DNA of 27,162 nt from Nemertoderma westbladi. Lineage: Eukaryota > Xenacoelomorpha > Nemertodermatida > Nemertodermatidae. Under the pieces are notes generated by a model, which was not told the DNA's origin, did not search any database, and saw only the letters and a list, made by a program, of their open reading frames with translations. The position numbers were made by a program, and so were the translations under genes. This document shows, one piece after another, positions 9,770 through 18,991 of this stretch. The stretch's first letter is position 1, and each line of letters starts with the position of its first letter. Where the stretch lies: NCBI GenBank assembly GCA_032718475.1, contig JAUCBJ010006980.1, positions 1-27,162 on the forward strand. Direction: 5' to 3'.

Positions 9770-11755
9770 TTGTCATCGGATTTTATACACCATAATACAG
9801 AGATGTTTAATATCCGTCCACCAGAGTTGCTAGCTATAAAGAAACTTGCTCTATATCACGAGATTGTTGTTCCTAATAAAGGAAGGTTCAGTGGAAACAG
9901 TAATATATTTCTTTGCGATCCTTTGAAAATACCTCTTTATGATGGCTGTGGTAACAATATTAAATTGAGACGATCTGGAATCGAAAAGCTTAGAGCTTAT
10001 GTTAACACACTTGGAGAAATACATGAACCGGTTATTATTCAATGTAGTTTAGATTTCCTTCATTGCCTCCTCAATGCCTGGACACAGAAGCCAATGCAGA
10101 AGAACAGCCAACGACTAAAATATTTGTAGATGAAAGTGAAAGTGGTGAAGTTATACCAGTAGTGAAAGATGTACATCCAAGGGAACAAATTAAATTCATA
10201 TACCATATTATACTAGCATTAGGTACTTATGAGACAGAATTTGATATATTTGATAATACCACAGGTTTCCGTATACCGTTCCAACGTGTAGGACTTATTC
10301 GAGACTCAAATAATTTAGTTCAAGAGGAAATTACATTAGTTCTTAGGCTATATCTTTATGAGCTCTGCATCCATCTCCCTATCCATAAAAGACAATTCCA
10401 AGAATACGTCAAACTGTCCAAAGAAGCTATTGATTCTATACTGGGTGGAGGTGAGGAATATACAAGTGATCTCCCAGATGTTTCTGAAATAGCCATAAAG
10501 GAGAAGGCCGAGGAGGTTATTAACATTATTGAGATGGAGCATCGTACAACATTGTCAAAGAATCTTATTGGTGCCATAGCTCCCAAGATGGATGATGTAC
10601 CCAATATAACCGAAGTGGTAGGAGCTACAGTTGAAAGTCCAATATTCTGGGATCCTATTTTACCAACAGTTCCTCATCAGTCAGAGGCCAGCATAATTGA
10701 GCAGGGTATTGCTCTCAAAAGGCAAAGAATACAATAGACGAATTCAAGGATCCAACCCACCTTTCCAATCGTTTTCCATGCATTGTTGGCCCACCAGGAG
10801 CAGGTAAGACATTTCTAGTGCAAGCAGTTTCCCTCTATGCTGTGTTGCGGATTAAATGTGGTATTGACATCTTTAACATCTGAAAGGGCACGTTCACTAG
10901 GAGGAATACACTTACACCAGTTATTTCCCTTAGAGGTGACCAAGAAAAAACTTTCACCTGACTCAATGGCATCACATACTATTAAGGCGCTACAAGGCTC
11001 TGACGCTAAAAAAAATGGTTCTATTACAAAGAATGGATGTTTTAGTTATCGAGGAGATTGGACTAATTTCTGCAGAACAGTATGGTGTTTTGGATACAGT
11101 AATGAAGCACATAATGAACACAGACCAACCTTTTGGAGGTAAACTTGTAATTGCAAATGGAGACCCATACCAACTACCCCCCATTGATGGAAAACCATTC
11201 TGGACATCAATCCATTTAGGAACTGCATTTAAGGTAATACTACTGAAAGAATATGTTCGATGCGCAGCAGACCGTAACCTACAGTTTGTCCTCGAGGTGA
11301 TCCGCTCCCCAATTATTCCCCCAGATGTTATAGAAGATATAGTCATGATCATTTCTAATAATGCCAAATTTCCACCAACATGGGACGATGTACCAGAGCA
11401 TGCCATGCATGTTGTTTCAACTAAATTAGGGGAACAAGAAGTAATAAAACACTCTCTTGAGGAGAAGGTTCGTGAACCTGGCATTGTTGTTCAGCATATG
11501 ACAGCAGTAGATGAAGTTTACAATAACTTGCGATGGAAGCCAGCTACAGGTTATTCCAAAACTCGGATCGATCGTATGAGCTTGGAGCCTGAGGAAAAAC
11601 TTGTATTTGTTGGAGCAGTTCTTCGTCTTACATATAATAAAAGTGTTAGGAATGTAAAGTTTTCACACAATCGTTTGAAAATTTCACACAGTGATCTAGA
11701 GATGTTGAGCAATAATACTTCTAGACAGAATTTAAGTGGTGTTTTGGGCCGATAA
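9770..11755 (+). pseudogene. PIF1-like helicase with upstream family-specific domain (copy B)
   Basis: This is the longest copy, read through several frames. 9770-10060: N-terminal part with NIRPPELLAIKKL and LYHEIVVPNKG. After a frameshift near 10060, 10063-10737 carries the family-specific domain (IYHIILALGTYETEFDIF; LYLYELCIHLP), ending at TAG. A further shift leads to Walker A GPPGAGKT (10788-10811). Another shift enters motif Ia (LTSERARSLGGIHLHQLF, from about 10870). A final one, at an A8 run near 11010, enters Walker B (VLVIEEIGLISAEQ), motif III (GDPYQLPPI) and the C-terminal part with FVGAVLRLTYN. ATP hydrolysis and 5'-3' DNA unwinding are the known roles of PIF1 proteins. At least four frame breaks argue for a relic. 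If some are introns or base errors it could be younger than it looks. Confidence 0.8.
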
Positions 11756-12613
11756 TTTAAAAAAATAAAAAAATATATATATTTTTAAATAAAAAATACA
11801 CTCATCTGTTCAAAATTTCAAAAATCTGTCTAGAAGTTCTGTACAGCAGCCCAGCCCCCACTGATGCCCCTTGCCAAATTGGAAAATGGAGACCCATACC
11901 AACTACCCCCCATTGATGGAAAACCATTCTGGACATCAATCCATTTAGGAACTGCATTTAAGGTAATACTACTGAAAGAATATGTTCGATGCGCAGCAGA
12001 CCGTAACCTACAGTTTGTCCTCGAGGTGATCCGCTCCCCAATTATTCCCCCAGATGTTATAGAAGATATAGTCATGATCATTTCTAATAATGCCAAATTT
12101 CCACCAACATGGGACGATGTACCAGAGCATGCCATGCATGTTGTTTCAACTAAATTAGGGGAACAAGAAGTAATAAAACACTCTCTTGAGGAGAAGGTTC
12201 GTGAACCTGGCATTGTTGTTCAGCATATGACAGCAGTAGATGAAGTTTACAATAACTTGCGATGGAAGCCAGCTACAGGTTATTCCAAAACTCGGATCGA
12301 TCGTATGAGCTTGGAGCCTGAGGAAAAACTTGTATTTGTTGGAGCAGTTCTTCGTCTTACATATAATAAAAGTGTTAGGAATGTAAAGTTTTCACACAAT
12401 CGTTTGAAAATTTCACACAGTGATCTAGAGATGTTGAGCAATAATACTTCTAGACAGAATTTAAGTGGTGTTTTGGGCCGATAATTTAAAAAAATAAAAA
12501 AATATATATTTTTTTAAATAAAAAATACACTCATCTGTTCAAAATTTCAAAAATCTGTCTAGAAGTTCTGTACAGCAGCCCAGCCCCCACTGATGCCCCT
12601 TGCCAAATTTGAA
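11156..12613 (+). repeat. 729-bp tandem duplication of the helicase 3' part
   Basis: From AATGGAGACC at 11156 the sequence recurs at 11885 with a constant offset of 729 bp through the stop codons (11755 and 12484) and into the 3' flank. The coding portions look identical. I noticed differences only in the A/T-rich run just after the stop. The junction near 11876-11885 joins CCTTGCCAAATT from the 3' flank to GGAAAATGGAG, with AATT shared by both parents. This suggests a recent microhomology-joined duplication. Confidence 0.9.
11885..12484 (+). pseudogene. PIF1-like helicase, C-terminal fragment (copy C)
   Basis: This is the downstream product of the 729-bp duplication. It begins within motif III (NGDPYQLPPI) and runs unbroken to the stop at 12484, identical in protein sequence to the end of copy B. 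It lacks the Walker A and B motifs and so cannot hydrolyse ATP. An ATG at 11864 in the former 3' flank opens the frame by chance and gives 206 codons. The 3' flank continues to 12712 and matches the flank of copy A apart from a short indel near 12645. Confidence 0.85.
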
Positions 12614-12712
12614 TTTAACTTGACTTAAATTCTAGGAGCCTTAGCATTTAGAATGAAAATTTTAAATGAGAATGGAAATGCAAATTTGAATTTTTTTTTT
12701 AATCGTTTTAAG

Positions 12713-13382
12713 AATTAACTAATACATATCATCCCTTTCATTTTCAAACAACCTAAATGACAAAATTGACTTTTCCTGTAAAACGGCATTTTTCATTCTA
12801 ATTTTGTTTGAAAGTAATATTCCAGGATTTTGGTTTTATTTACTTTTAAATCATTAAATGTAACGATTCTAAACAAAAACAGTTATGGTATTGGAATTAT
12901 GTAACATATTAGGTAGGACACAATGTATATGGATATAGGTTGTTTCAAAAAAAATATTACATTTTTTACAATGATTACTCAAAAAGCATTAAAACCCTTA
13001 AGACAAATTCGATTATTAAGTTCTAAAAATGTAAATCAAATATCCCTCTATCATAATAAACAACAATTCTAGCTCCTGATTCGTTGTTTCCTATTTTATA
13101 TCAACGTTTCCCGGGTTTACTCTACTTATAATAGTAAAATGTATTATATAGGTTGTTTAAAAAAAATAATTCTTTATCATGTAATACAGTTTGTTATACT
13201 TTCAATATTTTAAGTTCAATATGAACACCGTATGCAATTAACTGAGAATTTGCTTGTCTACTCTGTTTGAGTATGATGATGATAGTGAGATCTCTCTAAT
13301 GTCACAAGAATATCCGTTTTATCTATTCACTGGACTGCCTACGTTTTGAAACTAGCGAATTAAAAGACTGATTGGTATAGAA
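12713..13382. other. AT-rich spacer with a repeated ATAGGTTGTTT word
   Basis: No gene seen. ATAGGTTGTTTCAAAAAAAATA at 12935 recurs as ATAGGTTGTTTAAAAAAAATA at 13148, 213 bp apart and in the same orientation. The two may be ends or internal repeats of an unidentified element. The rest is unique AT-rich sequence. Confidence 0.4.
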
Positions 13383-13796
13383 ATGCGAAACATATTTAAT
13401 AATGACGAGAATAACTATGATGTAAAACAGGTTGATTCAAGAACTGGCCATCCAGACTTCTTGGTGAGGGAAGTTTACAAACTTCAATAATCCCACCTCA
13501 TTTATGCTGCCATTGCTGAAAACGTGGATGTCAGTGATCTGGCCCTGTACGTATCCGGCTGTAAAGTCGCGTTCCAGCGATTACCAACAGGAATGGACAT
13601 ATTCGAATACTATCATACAGGGCTTCTGCTGAGACCAAATAATGGCGGAGAAGATATCATGGAAATGGCCAAGGAACCATGGGATGACTTAGAAGGGAAT
13701 GTTCTCGTCACCATAAACAATACTGAAGAAGTGCATAACCGTAGACCTGGAACAATTGCTATGGATACAAGTTATATGAAACATACACAAGGCATC
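13383..13796 (+). other. Unrecognised coding-like segment upstream of PLE 1
   Basis: An open stretch begins at ATG 13383 (36 codons, stop near 13491). A second frame opens just after it and includes the ATG at 13524. It runs without a stop into the Penelope-like RT at 13797. The peptide contains ALYVSGCKVAFQRLP, GMDIFEYYHTGLLL and EPWDDLEGNVLVTI. I recognise no domain. Base composition is less AT-rich than the flanks, and the frame is continuous with the RT palm. It could be a diverged N-terminal part of the PLE, or another element's ORF joined to it. Confidence 0.35.
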
Positions 13797-14712
13797 AACA
13801 TGGCCAAAACTATTGTAGATGTAGATGATGTTTGGATATTAGTAAAGGCAGCAGAATTAGATAGTTTACTAACGAATATTAATTCTCTCAACCCAAATAC
13901 TCAGTTTACGTTAGAAAAATCATTAAACAATAAATTACCATAAATTACCAAATTACCAGAATCTCAACACCCTAATTACACAAACCAACGATGGAACTTT
14001 TAAATCTACCATATATAAGAAACCTACTCATTCAAATTGATATATGAATTATGCCAGCAACTATCATCCTAGAATAAAGTCAGGGATAGAAAAAACCTTA
14101 GGTGTTAGTTGCAATACACTATGAACTGATGGTAGTAGCTCATATCATCAATCAGAATACAGTAGAATACTTTGTGCCAATGGATATCCTACGCATATTA
14201 TTCGTAACTCCATGTATAAAGTTAATAATATGAAGTACAATAATAAACCTGATGACAGGAATTTACCTAAGAAAAGTTATATAAAAATTCCACTTCCATA
14301 TGTTCAAGGATTAACTGAGTCTCTAGAGTCTGTTTGTAGGAAATATAATGTAGATACATATTTCTAACCAGGGGTTAGTTAGTTAGTCTTAGATCAAAAC
14401 TATGTAAGGGTTACTGCAAACCCAGAAGATAGAAGCAAGAGGTGTAATTTACTCAATTTCATGTTCGTGTGGTCATATGTATGTTGGTGAATCAAAGCAT
14501 ATAGTCAACACTAGATTAGTTAGACATTCATCAGACGGAACACATAAAAGAGTAAAAGCCAAATAACTAGCAGCTCATACTGTAGAAACGGGGCATATTC
14601 CTAAGTTTGATCAAGCACAGATAGTCTATTCTAGAGAAAATAATAATTTATAAGGAAAATCTTTGAAAGTTTACTAATTAAAAGGAATAGGTCTCAGTTT
14701 TAAATAAAAGAA
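13797..14712 (+). pseudogene. Penelope-like element 1: RT palm/thumb and GIY-YIG endonuclease relic
   Basis: A degraded PLE polyprotein. RT motif C reads VDVDDVWIL where the family has YVDD. It is followed by the palm end (INSLNPNTQFTLEK), then IYKKPTHSN and NYASNYHPRIKSGIEKTLG, which are hallmark PLE RT-thumb motifs. After further breaks come KIPLPYVQGLTESL and a GIY-YIG domain with VIYSISCSCGHMYVGES, Arg in NTRLVRH and AAHTVETGH, ending near 14712. In-frame stops and shifts occur near 13941, 14039, 14121 and 14564. The upstream RT motifs are not recognisable. PLEs reverse-transcribe their own RNA and nick DNA with the endonuclease; this copy cannot. Confidence 0.8.
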
Positions 14713-15117
14713 TATCTATAGAAGTTTCAACAGTTCTGACAAGGGTTATGTCTAAATTCAAAATTCATTCTTAGGAAAAAATTTGGAGTGTTAGTAGGAG
14801 CTTAGGGGGTAGTAGCTTTGTAAGTTGTACAGTATAAAATGAAATAAATCAATATTTTGTGCTTTAAAGTTCTTATTTGGTTACAGTATTAGGGTAGTTT
14901 AAATAAAATATGGTGCTACAGTAGTTAAGTAATATACGAATTTATATATTTTTGTACAGTAATAGTTGTTAGTTTTTTTGTATCGCGTATCAGTAGTTAG
15001 AAATTGTGAATAATAGTGCGCGCCCGGGTTACTGCTTCAATCATGATAAGTGAAAACCAAATTTACAAATATTCAAATTATTTAATAAATTAAAAATTTA
15101 AATTAAAAATTAAAAAT
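14713..15117. other. AT-rich spacer between the two PLEs
   Basis: No gene or clear repeat is seen. It may include the 3' end of PLE 1. The last ~50 bases before 15110 are an A/T-only stretch with AAATTAAAAATT repeats, into which PLE 2 is truncated. Confidence 0.4.
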
Positions 15118-15855
15118 TCTTACACAACTCGTCAACCTCATCCCCAGCCGCCTAAAAGATACCCTCGACTTCATGCAACGCGTTAAAACTCTACCTCCCC
15201 TGGATCCCGGAGACATAATTTTTAGCTTAGACATCGTTTCGATGTATACTAATATTAATGTACCCGAGGTAATCGATTTAATTACAGATTTTTTAGCCCA
15301 GCACCAATAGGAGATTAATTTATTTGGTATCACTGTTCCCGATTTTTATGGGATCTTATCGATTTGTTCTGAACTGTCTTACTTTCATTTCAACGGTAAA
15401 TTTTACCGACAATTGTTAGGCCTAGGGATGGGTAACAAGAAAGTGGCACCTTTCGCCCAATTGTATATTTATTTACAAGAACTAAAATGGTTAGGTAACT
15501 GCCACCTAGCACCAGAGTGTTGGTGGCGTTACTATGACGATGGATGGGCAATGTGGAAACACGGTGAAACTGAACTCGTTAATTTTGTCGATTACCTGAA
15601 TACTTGCCACAACACCATTAAATACACGATGGAGTTTTCGTTTTCAACGGACGCATTGATTTTGAACTTTTTGTGAAACCATCGAAAGCTGGTATCATGT
15701 TAAACTATAATAGCGCCCACCCTAAGAGTACCATCCTGAACACCGCCCGTAACGCCCTGAGACGCGCGGTGACCCACGCCACCACCATTGAAGGGGAGTC
15801 CCGGGGCCTGTCCACAATTATAAACACCCTCCACAACAACGACTCTAGTTATTAG
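15118..15855 (+). pseudogene. PLE 2 reverse transcriptase (palm and thumb)
   Basis: RT motif A is FSLDIVSMYTNI (Asp about 15220-15245), followed by an in-frame TAG near 15308. The motif B region is LGLGMGNKKVAPFAQLY, and motif C is WWRYYDDGWAMW with both catalytic Asp present. The palm end is NTIKYTMEFSF. A +1 shift near 15672 leads into FVKPSKAGIMLNYNS and ARNALRRAVTHATT, the PLE thumb, ending at a TAG near 15853. Motifs upstream of A are absent. Two breaks mean it is inactive, but the catalytic YYDD is intact, so decay is fairly recent. Confidence 0.8.
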
Positions 15856-15906
15856 TTATTAGTAGACTCACCCGAGAAGCCCGGGCTGGGGGCACAGGGA
15901 CAACAC

Positions 15907-15934
15907 GGGGGGGGGGGGGGGGGGGGGGGGGGGG
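15907..15934 (+). repeat. Poly-G run of 28
   Basis: An uninterrupted run of 28 G lies inside PLE 2, between the RT thumb and the linker. The linker frame (VLPYINENILRKI, then GPKIKDLLIRTNTVPPKLP, about 15965-16127) resumes after it. Its length in the true genome is uncertain because assemblers handle such runs badly. Confidence 0.85.
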
Positions 15935-16130
15935 ACGGGAACGAGAACTAGTAGACAAACATTAACCCCACTGGTATTACCTTACATCAACGAGAACATT
16001 CTACGCAAAATCAACTTAATAGTTAGACAATCACCCTTCCACAACTCAATACGGGTAGTATCAACCACTGGCCCTAAAATCAAAGACCTTTTGATTAGAA
16101 CGAACACAGTCCCACCCAAATTGCCCTAGC

Positions 16131-16505
16131 TTACCGAACGTGGTTTGTTACACATGTAACAATGGTCTCAAAAACAAATGTACGACGCGTAATATAGTAT
16201 ATCAGATCTCCTGCAACCTGTGTAAGGAGATCTATATTGGAGAAACCGGAGACTGGATTAGACAACGGGTTGCAAAACACCGCAACTCAGTCCGCAATAA
16301 GAATAAGAATAATGATAATGCAGTAGGGGCACATTTCACAACCACACACCCCGACAAACACACCACACCACACCCGTTCACTATCACGATTCTAAAACAT
16401 TGTAAAGATTTTGTCGATAGGAGACTTAGAGAAAAGTTAGCTATAAGACAGAAAACACCCATAATGAACACCCAATACCAAACACCATTCGACGCAGGAT
16501 GGTAA
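16131..16505 (+). CDS. PLE 2 GIY-YIG endonuclease domain
   Basis: An unbroken frame to the TAA at 16503-16505; the ATG at 16140 is internal to the former polyprotein. Motifs: CYTCNNGLKNKC (Cys-rich linker typical of PLEs), NIVYQISC with EIYIGET (the GIY-YIG pair), Arg in WIRQRVAKHR, AHFTTTH, and catalytic-type Glu in LREKLAIRQKTPIMN. The preceding linker is one base out of frame at about 16127. The domain nicks target DNA for insertion. All recognisable key residues are present, so this domain is the best preserved part of the element. Confidence 0.8.
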   Translation, partial: LPNVVCYTCNNGLKNKCTTRNIVYQISCNLCKEIYIGETGDWIRQRVAKHRNSVRNKNKNNDNAVGAHFTTTHPDKHTTPHPFTITILKHCKDFVDRRLREKLAIRQKTPIMNTQYQTPFDAGW

Positions 16506-16851
16506 ACGAATGTAGATCGCAGTATACTGTAGTCAGAGTTCCCATTTTTGTTTTTTGTTGTGTTTAGTTAGAATTCACACTGGTGCAATTATTATATCCT
16601 TACCAAATATTAGTGTTAAGTTGATTTCCTCATTTAGTTTATCCCACAGGACATATAGTTAGTTAATTTCTTATGTGCTTGTACACATGCTATGTGAAGG
16701 CCCACGCGACGTATGTATGAGTCATACAGGCCTACGAACCGGTACTGTTTACTTCACCTCGTGCAGATCTCTGGGTAGTTAGGTATTTTCCATAGTCAGC
16801 TAGACAAAGGCCTCTCAGTTATTTCTTTATTTTTTGTTATACCAATTAATA
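16506..16851. other. Spacer 3' of PLE 2
   Basis: Probably includes the 3' UTR of PLE 2. Contains GTATGTATGAGTCATACAGG near 16711 and homopolymer T runs. No gene seen. Confidence 0.3.
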
Positions 16852-16975
16852 TACCACATTTACTCGAATAAGAGCCTGGGCGTTTAAGTTTATAAATTTC
16901 CAATTGGAATTGGGGAGGCGTTTATTCGAGGGGCCATTTATATGATGGTGTGCTCTTATTCGAGTAAATACGGTA
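16852..16975. mobile_element. 124-bp MITE with TTTACTCGAATAAGAGC inverted ends
   Basis: The left end (16852-16875) and right end (16952-16975) are inverted repeats matching at about 22 of 24 positions, with an 18-bp perfect core (ATTTACTCGAATAAGAGC). The interior repeats TTTATTCGAGG. It is too short to encode anything. Very similar short elements are common in many marine invertebrate genomes, which is recalled knowledge. No target duplication is clear. Confidence 0.75.
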
Positions 16976-17221
16976 CATGTCTATAATTACTAGGGGTCCC
17001 AACAGATAAGCAGTATAGTATATCTCGGGGTTATTGCAAATATCCGGCCGAATATCCCATCCAGTACACCCCAAAATAAATATACATATATATGATGTGA
17101 TTATGATTACTATTAATTAATTATAATCAATTACAAATCAGGATAAATAGTCATCATTTATAAAGTGTAAATCATGAAATAAATAAATCTGAAATATAAA
17201 GAATATTGATAAATATAATAC

Positions 17222-17308
17222 AGAACTGCTCTAATGCTCCTCTCACGCGATCAACCACGAGAAACTTAGTTATGCTTTTTACTATATCATCCTGTCTTCT
17301 TTCCGTAT
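17222..17308 (-). pseudogene. HECT exon D, distal part (beyond the foldback element)
   Basis: In one minus-strand frame this reads TERRQDDIVKSITKFLVVDR then VRGALEQF, the HECT stretch that normally follows the AGCY motif encoded at 21380-21482. It begins two bases inside the TA at 17309-17310 that flanks the foldback element and ends at a possible GT donor (17221-17220). Its frame is one base off relative to the proximal half after removal of the element and one TA. The downstream exon with the HECT active-site region is not visible. Confidence 0.75.
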
Positions 17309-17310
17309 TA

Positions 17311-18098
17311 GTCCATGGGCCAGCCAGCATAGGGGATACTTTTTGGTAACTACACAGAACTTATATTTTTGGGAAGACCTTGCTTCTGGCCATTCATTTT
17401 GATATGATAACAAATCTGAATCACCGGTTGTCATGGAAATGGTAAAACAACAAACATGCTGTAGTATTCTAATAACTCAATATAAATTCATCACATCTTT
17501 TGAAAAAGATAGCTACTGGTCTAACAATTCTAAATGTGACATAAAATTCTGGAATATAATTATTGTTACCATGGGAACGCTGATAAATGAAAACTGACAG
17601 TTTTAGAAAAATAGCTACCATTCTAGAACAATACCATTATTTTAATTGACAAATTGCCACATTTTATTGAATATTAGTTTTGGAAAATTTTGGTATACTG
17701 AGAGCTAAACCTGTTTTGTTATAACGGTGATATATGGTTCCAAAGATATACCCATGTTTGAAATATTTTTATTTTTCATCAATTTAATCTATTCCACTTG
17801 TTTCAAAATAATGACTTTATAACAAATATTTATGTCAATAAAAACCAATCAAGATGTGACTACAAATCACTTTAAAATGACAAGTGACGTCTAAATGGCA
17901 TTTCAGACAACAATACTTCACAGGTTACCATGACTACCACTACAGATGCAATTGAAGATGACTCAGATATGACACAAACAAATGACTTGACACCTACCAC
18001 AAAAGAGAGGTTAGTTCTTTTAGTATATTCACTTCAATTTATATATTTATCATACAGTAATTGTTCCTAGATGATTTCTGCAAAGATGATTCCGTCGA
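17311..18098 (+). repeat. Foldback left arm, outer part
   Basis: Pairs with 21377 down to about 20700. It contains an extra ~125 bp (17907 to about 18030) missing from the right arm. There the right arm joins the same flanks directly at a short TTCA repeat, so a deletion in the right arm is likely. Homology pauses at 18098 and resumes at about 19353. Confidence 0.85.
17907..18009 (+). other. Exon-like segment in the foldback left arm
   Basis: The segment lies between TTTCAG and GTTAGT, a good acceptor and donor. From ATG at 17930 it encodes 26 acidic, Thr-rich residues (begins MTTTTDAIEDDSDM). It could be the first exon of a lost transposase, or of a captured gene. Against it: the next acceptor at 18068-18070 would give an immediate stop, and the right arm lacks the segment. 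Confidence 0.3.
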
Positions 18099-18153
18099 TA
18101 ATGACATTTTTGAATACTAAATCCTCTTTATTTAATCCTACTTGGGCCGGGGG

Positions 18154-18991
18154 GCGTATTCCCAAACCTTACACTAGTAGGAAAAAATCATGTAAGGAAT
18201 GGAGATAGGGGTCGAACTAGTGTAAGAGTTTTATACTCAGTTTGCAGGTACAGTAGAAAGTGTTCCAAACGCTGTAAGGAATGGAGAAATTGGGTGAAAT
18301 CATGTAAGGGTTATTACACCAACAGTATTAGATGAGTAGACTTAACATTTGATATTATTCTAGGCAGTAGAACATTGGGTTATGGTTTATACAGGGCTGC
18401 ATGAGCTGCCCCACACATAAGGACCACACTGCGCACAATATTGTGCTTTGGCAGCCCCATAGAGAAAATAAATAAGCATGATGGACAGCCCATGACTTTC
18501 TTAAGACGCCTCCTAAAGGACACTGGCCTTGAAGATGCAGCTAATCTCGCGAAAGTTATGGGGGATAGGGAATTGTGGCGGTGCAACTTTGTTGATAAGC
18601 CGGCATAGAATTCTTAATGTACGCGGCATTTGGCTTGCCAATTGTGGATTGCATGGTTGTGGCAAATACTTTTGCCAAACTGGCATAGCATCTCAATGTG
18701 CAGTTTCAATGCAGCAGGCCGATTATAGTACTGTACAGTAGTAAATTGCTTATGAATAGTCCGTCTGCTATTCGTGTGCATCGAACTGCACTAGCGCGCT
18801 CTAGACATCTAGAGGTTTTAAGAGTTTATTTTATTTGGAGCCTTTGGAGCACTTTATAAAACCTTACACTAGTTCGACCCCTCTTTCCATTCCTTACATG
18901 ATTTCAACGTCCAATCAAATAATAACTCATTAACCAATCCCAGGTGTTAATGCAAGAGGTGTTCCAAGTAGTGTAAGGATTGGGAATACGC
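18154..18991. mobile_element. Nested TIR element with repeated subterminal TGTAAGG motifs
   Basis: The left end GCGTATTCCCAAACCTTACA is inverted at the right end, finishing GGGAATACGC at 18991. A second inverted block (18184-18235 with 18857-18907) contains CATGTAAGGAATGGA and GTCGAACTAGTGTAAG. TGTAAG(G/A) words recur at both ends, near 18193, 18220, 18268, 18302, 18863, 18892 and 18973. Such clustering is typical of transposase-binding subterminal repeats. No coding potential is seen; the middle holds an RTE tail. Confidence 0.7.
18413..18741 (+). mobile_element. Second RTE-like 3' end, inside the nested TIR element
   Basis: Homologous to bases about 203-436. The coding end reads GQPMTFLRRLLKDTGLEDAA, then GDRELWRCNFVDKPA, with a stop replacing a Gln codon near 18605. 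A shift near 18465 breaks the earlier LWQPH motif. The 3' UTR is longer than in copy 1 and ends in TAGTACTGTACAGTAGTAAA, a degenerate TAG/GTA tail. It is severely 5'-truncated. Confidence 0.8.

Larger units (their letters stand above)
8856..12712 (+). mobile_element. Cluster of PIF1-helicase-encoding elements, three head-to-tail copies
   Basis: Copies A (8856-9747), B (about 9770-11884) and C (11885-12712) all read on the plus strand. A and C share a 3' flank ending near AATCGTTTTAAG (9736-9747 and 12701-12712), which may be the element's 3' end. The proteins resemble a PIF1-like helicase family repeated in many invertebrate, protist and fungal genomes, usually annotated only as ATP-dependent DNA helicase PIF1-like. 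No transposase, Rep (HUH) domain or Helitron CTRR-hairpin end is visible. Mobility is inferred from copy number and truncation. The superfamily is unknown. Confidence 0.6.
15118..16505 (+). mobile_element. Penelope-like element 2, 5' truncated
   Basis: This second PLE is richer in GC than PLE 1 and clearly another lineage. The order is RT, linker with Cys motif, GIY-YIG endonuclease, i.e. canonical order with C-terminal endonuclease. It starts abruptly inside RT at about 15118, as expected for 5'-truncated insertions. No terminal repeat and no hammerhead ribozyme core were found at either side. Confidence 0.75.

Noticed and set aside
8820-12213. Minus-strand frames of 127-164 aa beginning MPGSRTFSSREC in each helicase copy
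   Set aside because: Antisense shadows of the helicase, repeated only because the helicase DNA is repeated.
15118-16505. PLE 2 as a Naiad-type element with N-terminal endonuclease and selenocysteine codons
   Set aside because: The GIY-YIG domain is C-terminal to RT, which is the canonical order.
14100-16650. Hammerhead ribozymes expected near Penelope-like elements
   Set aside because: CTGATGA occurs (e.g. near 14249) but no GAAA and flanking stems in the right order were found.
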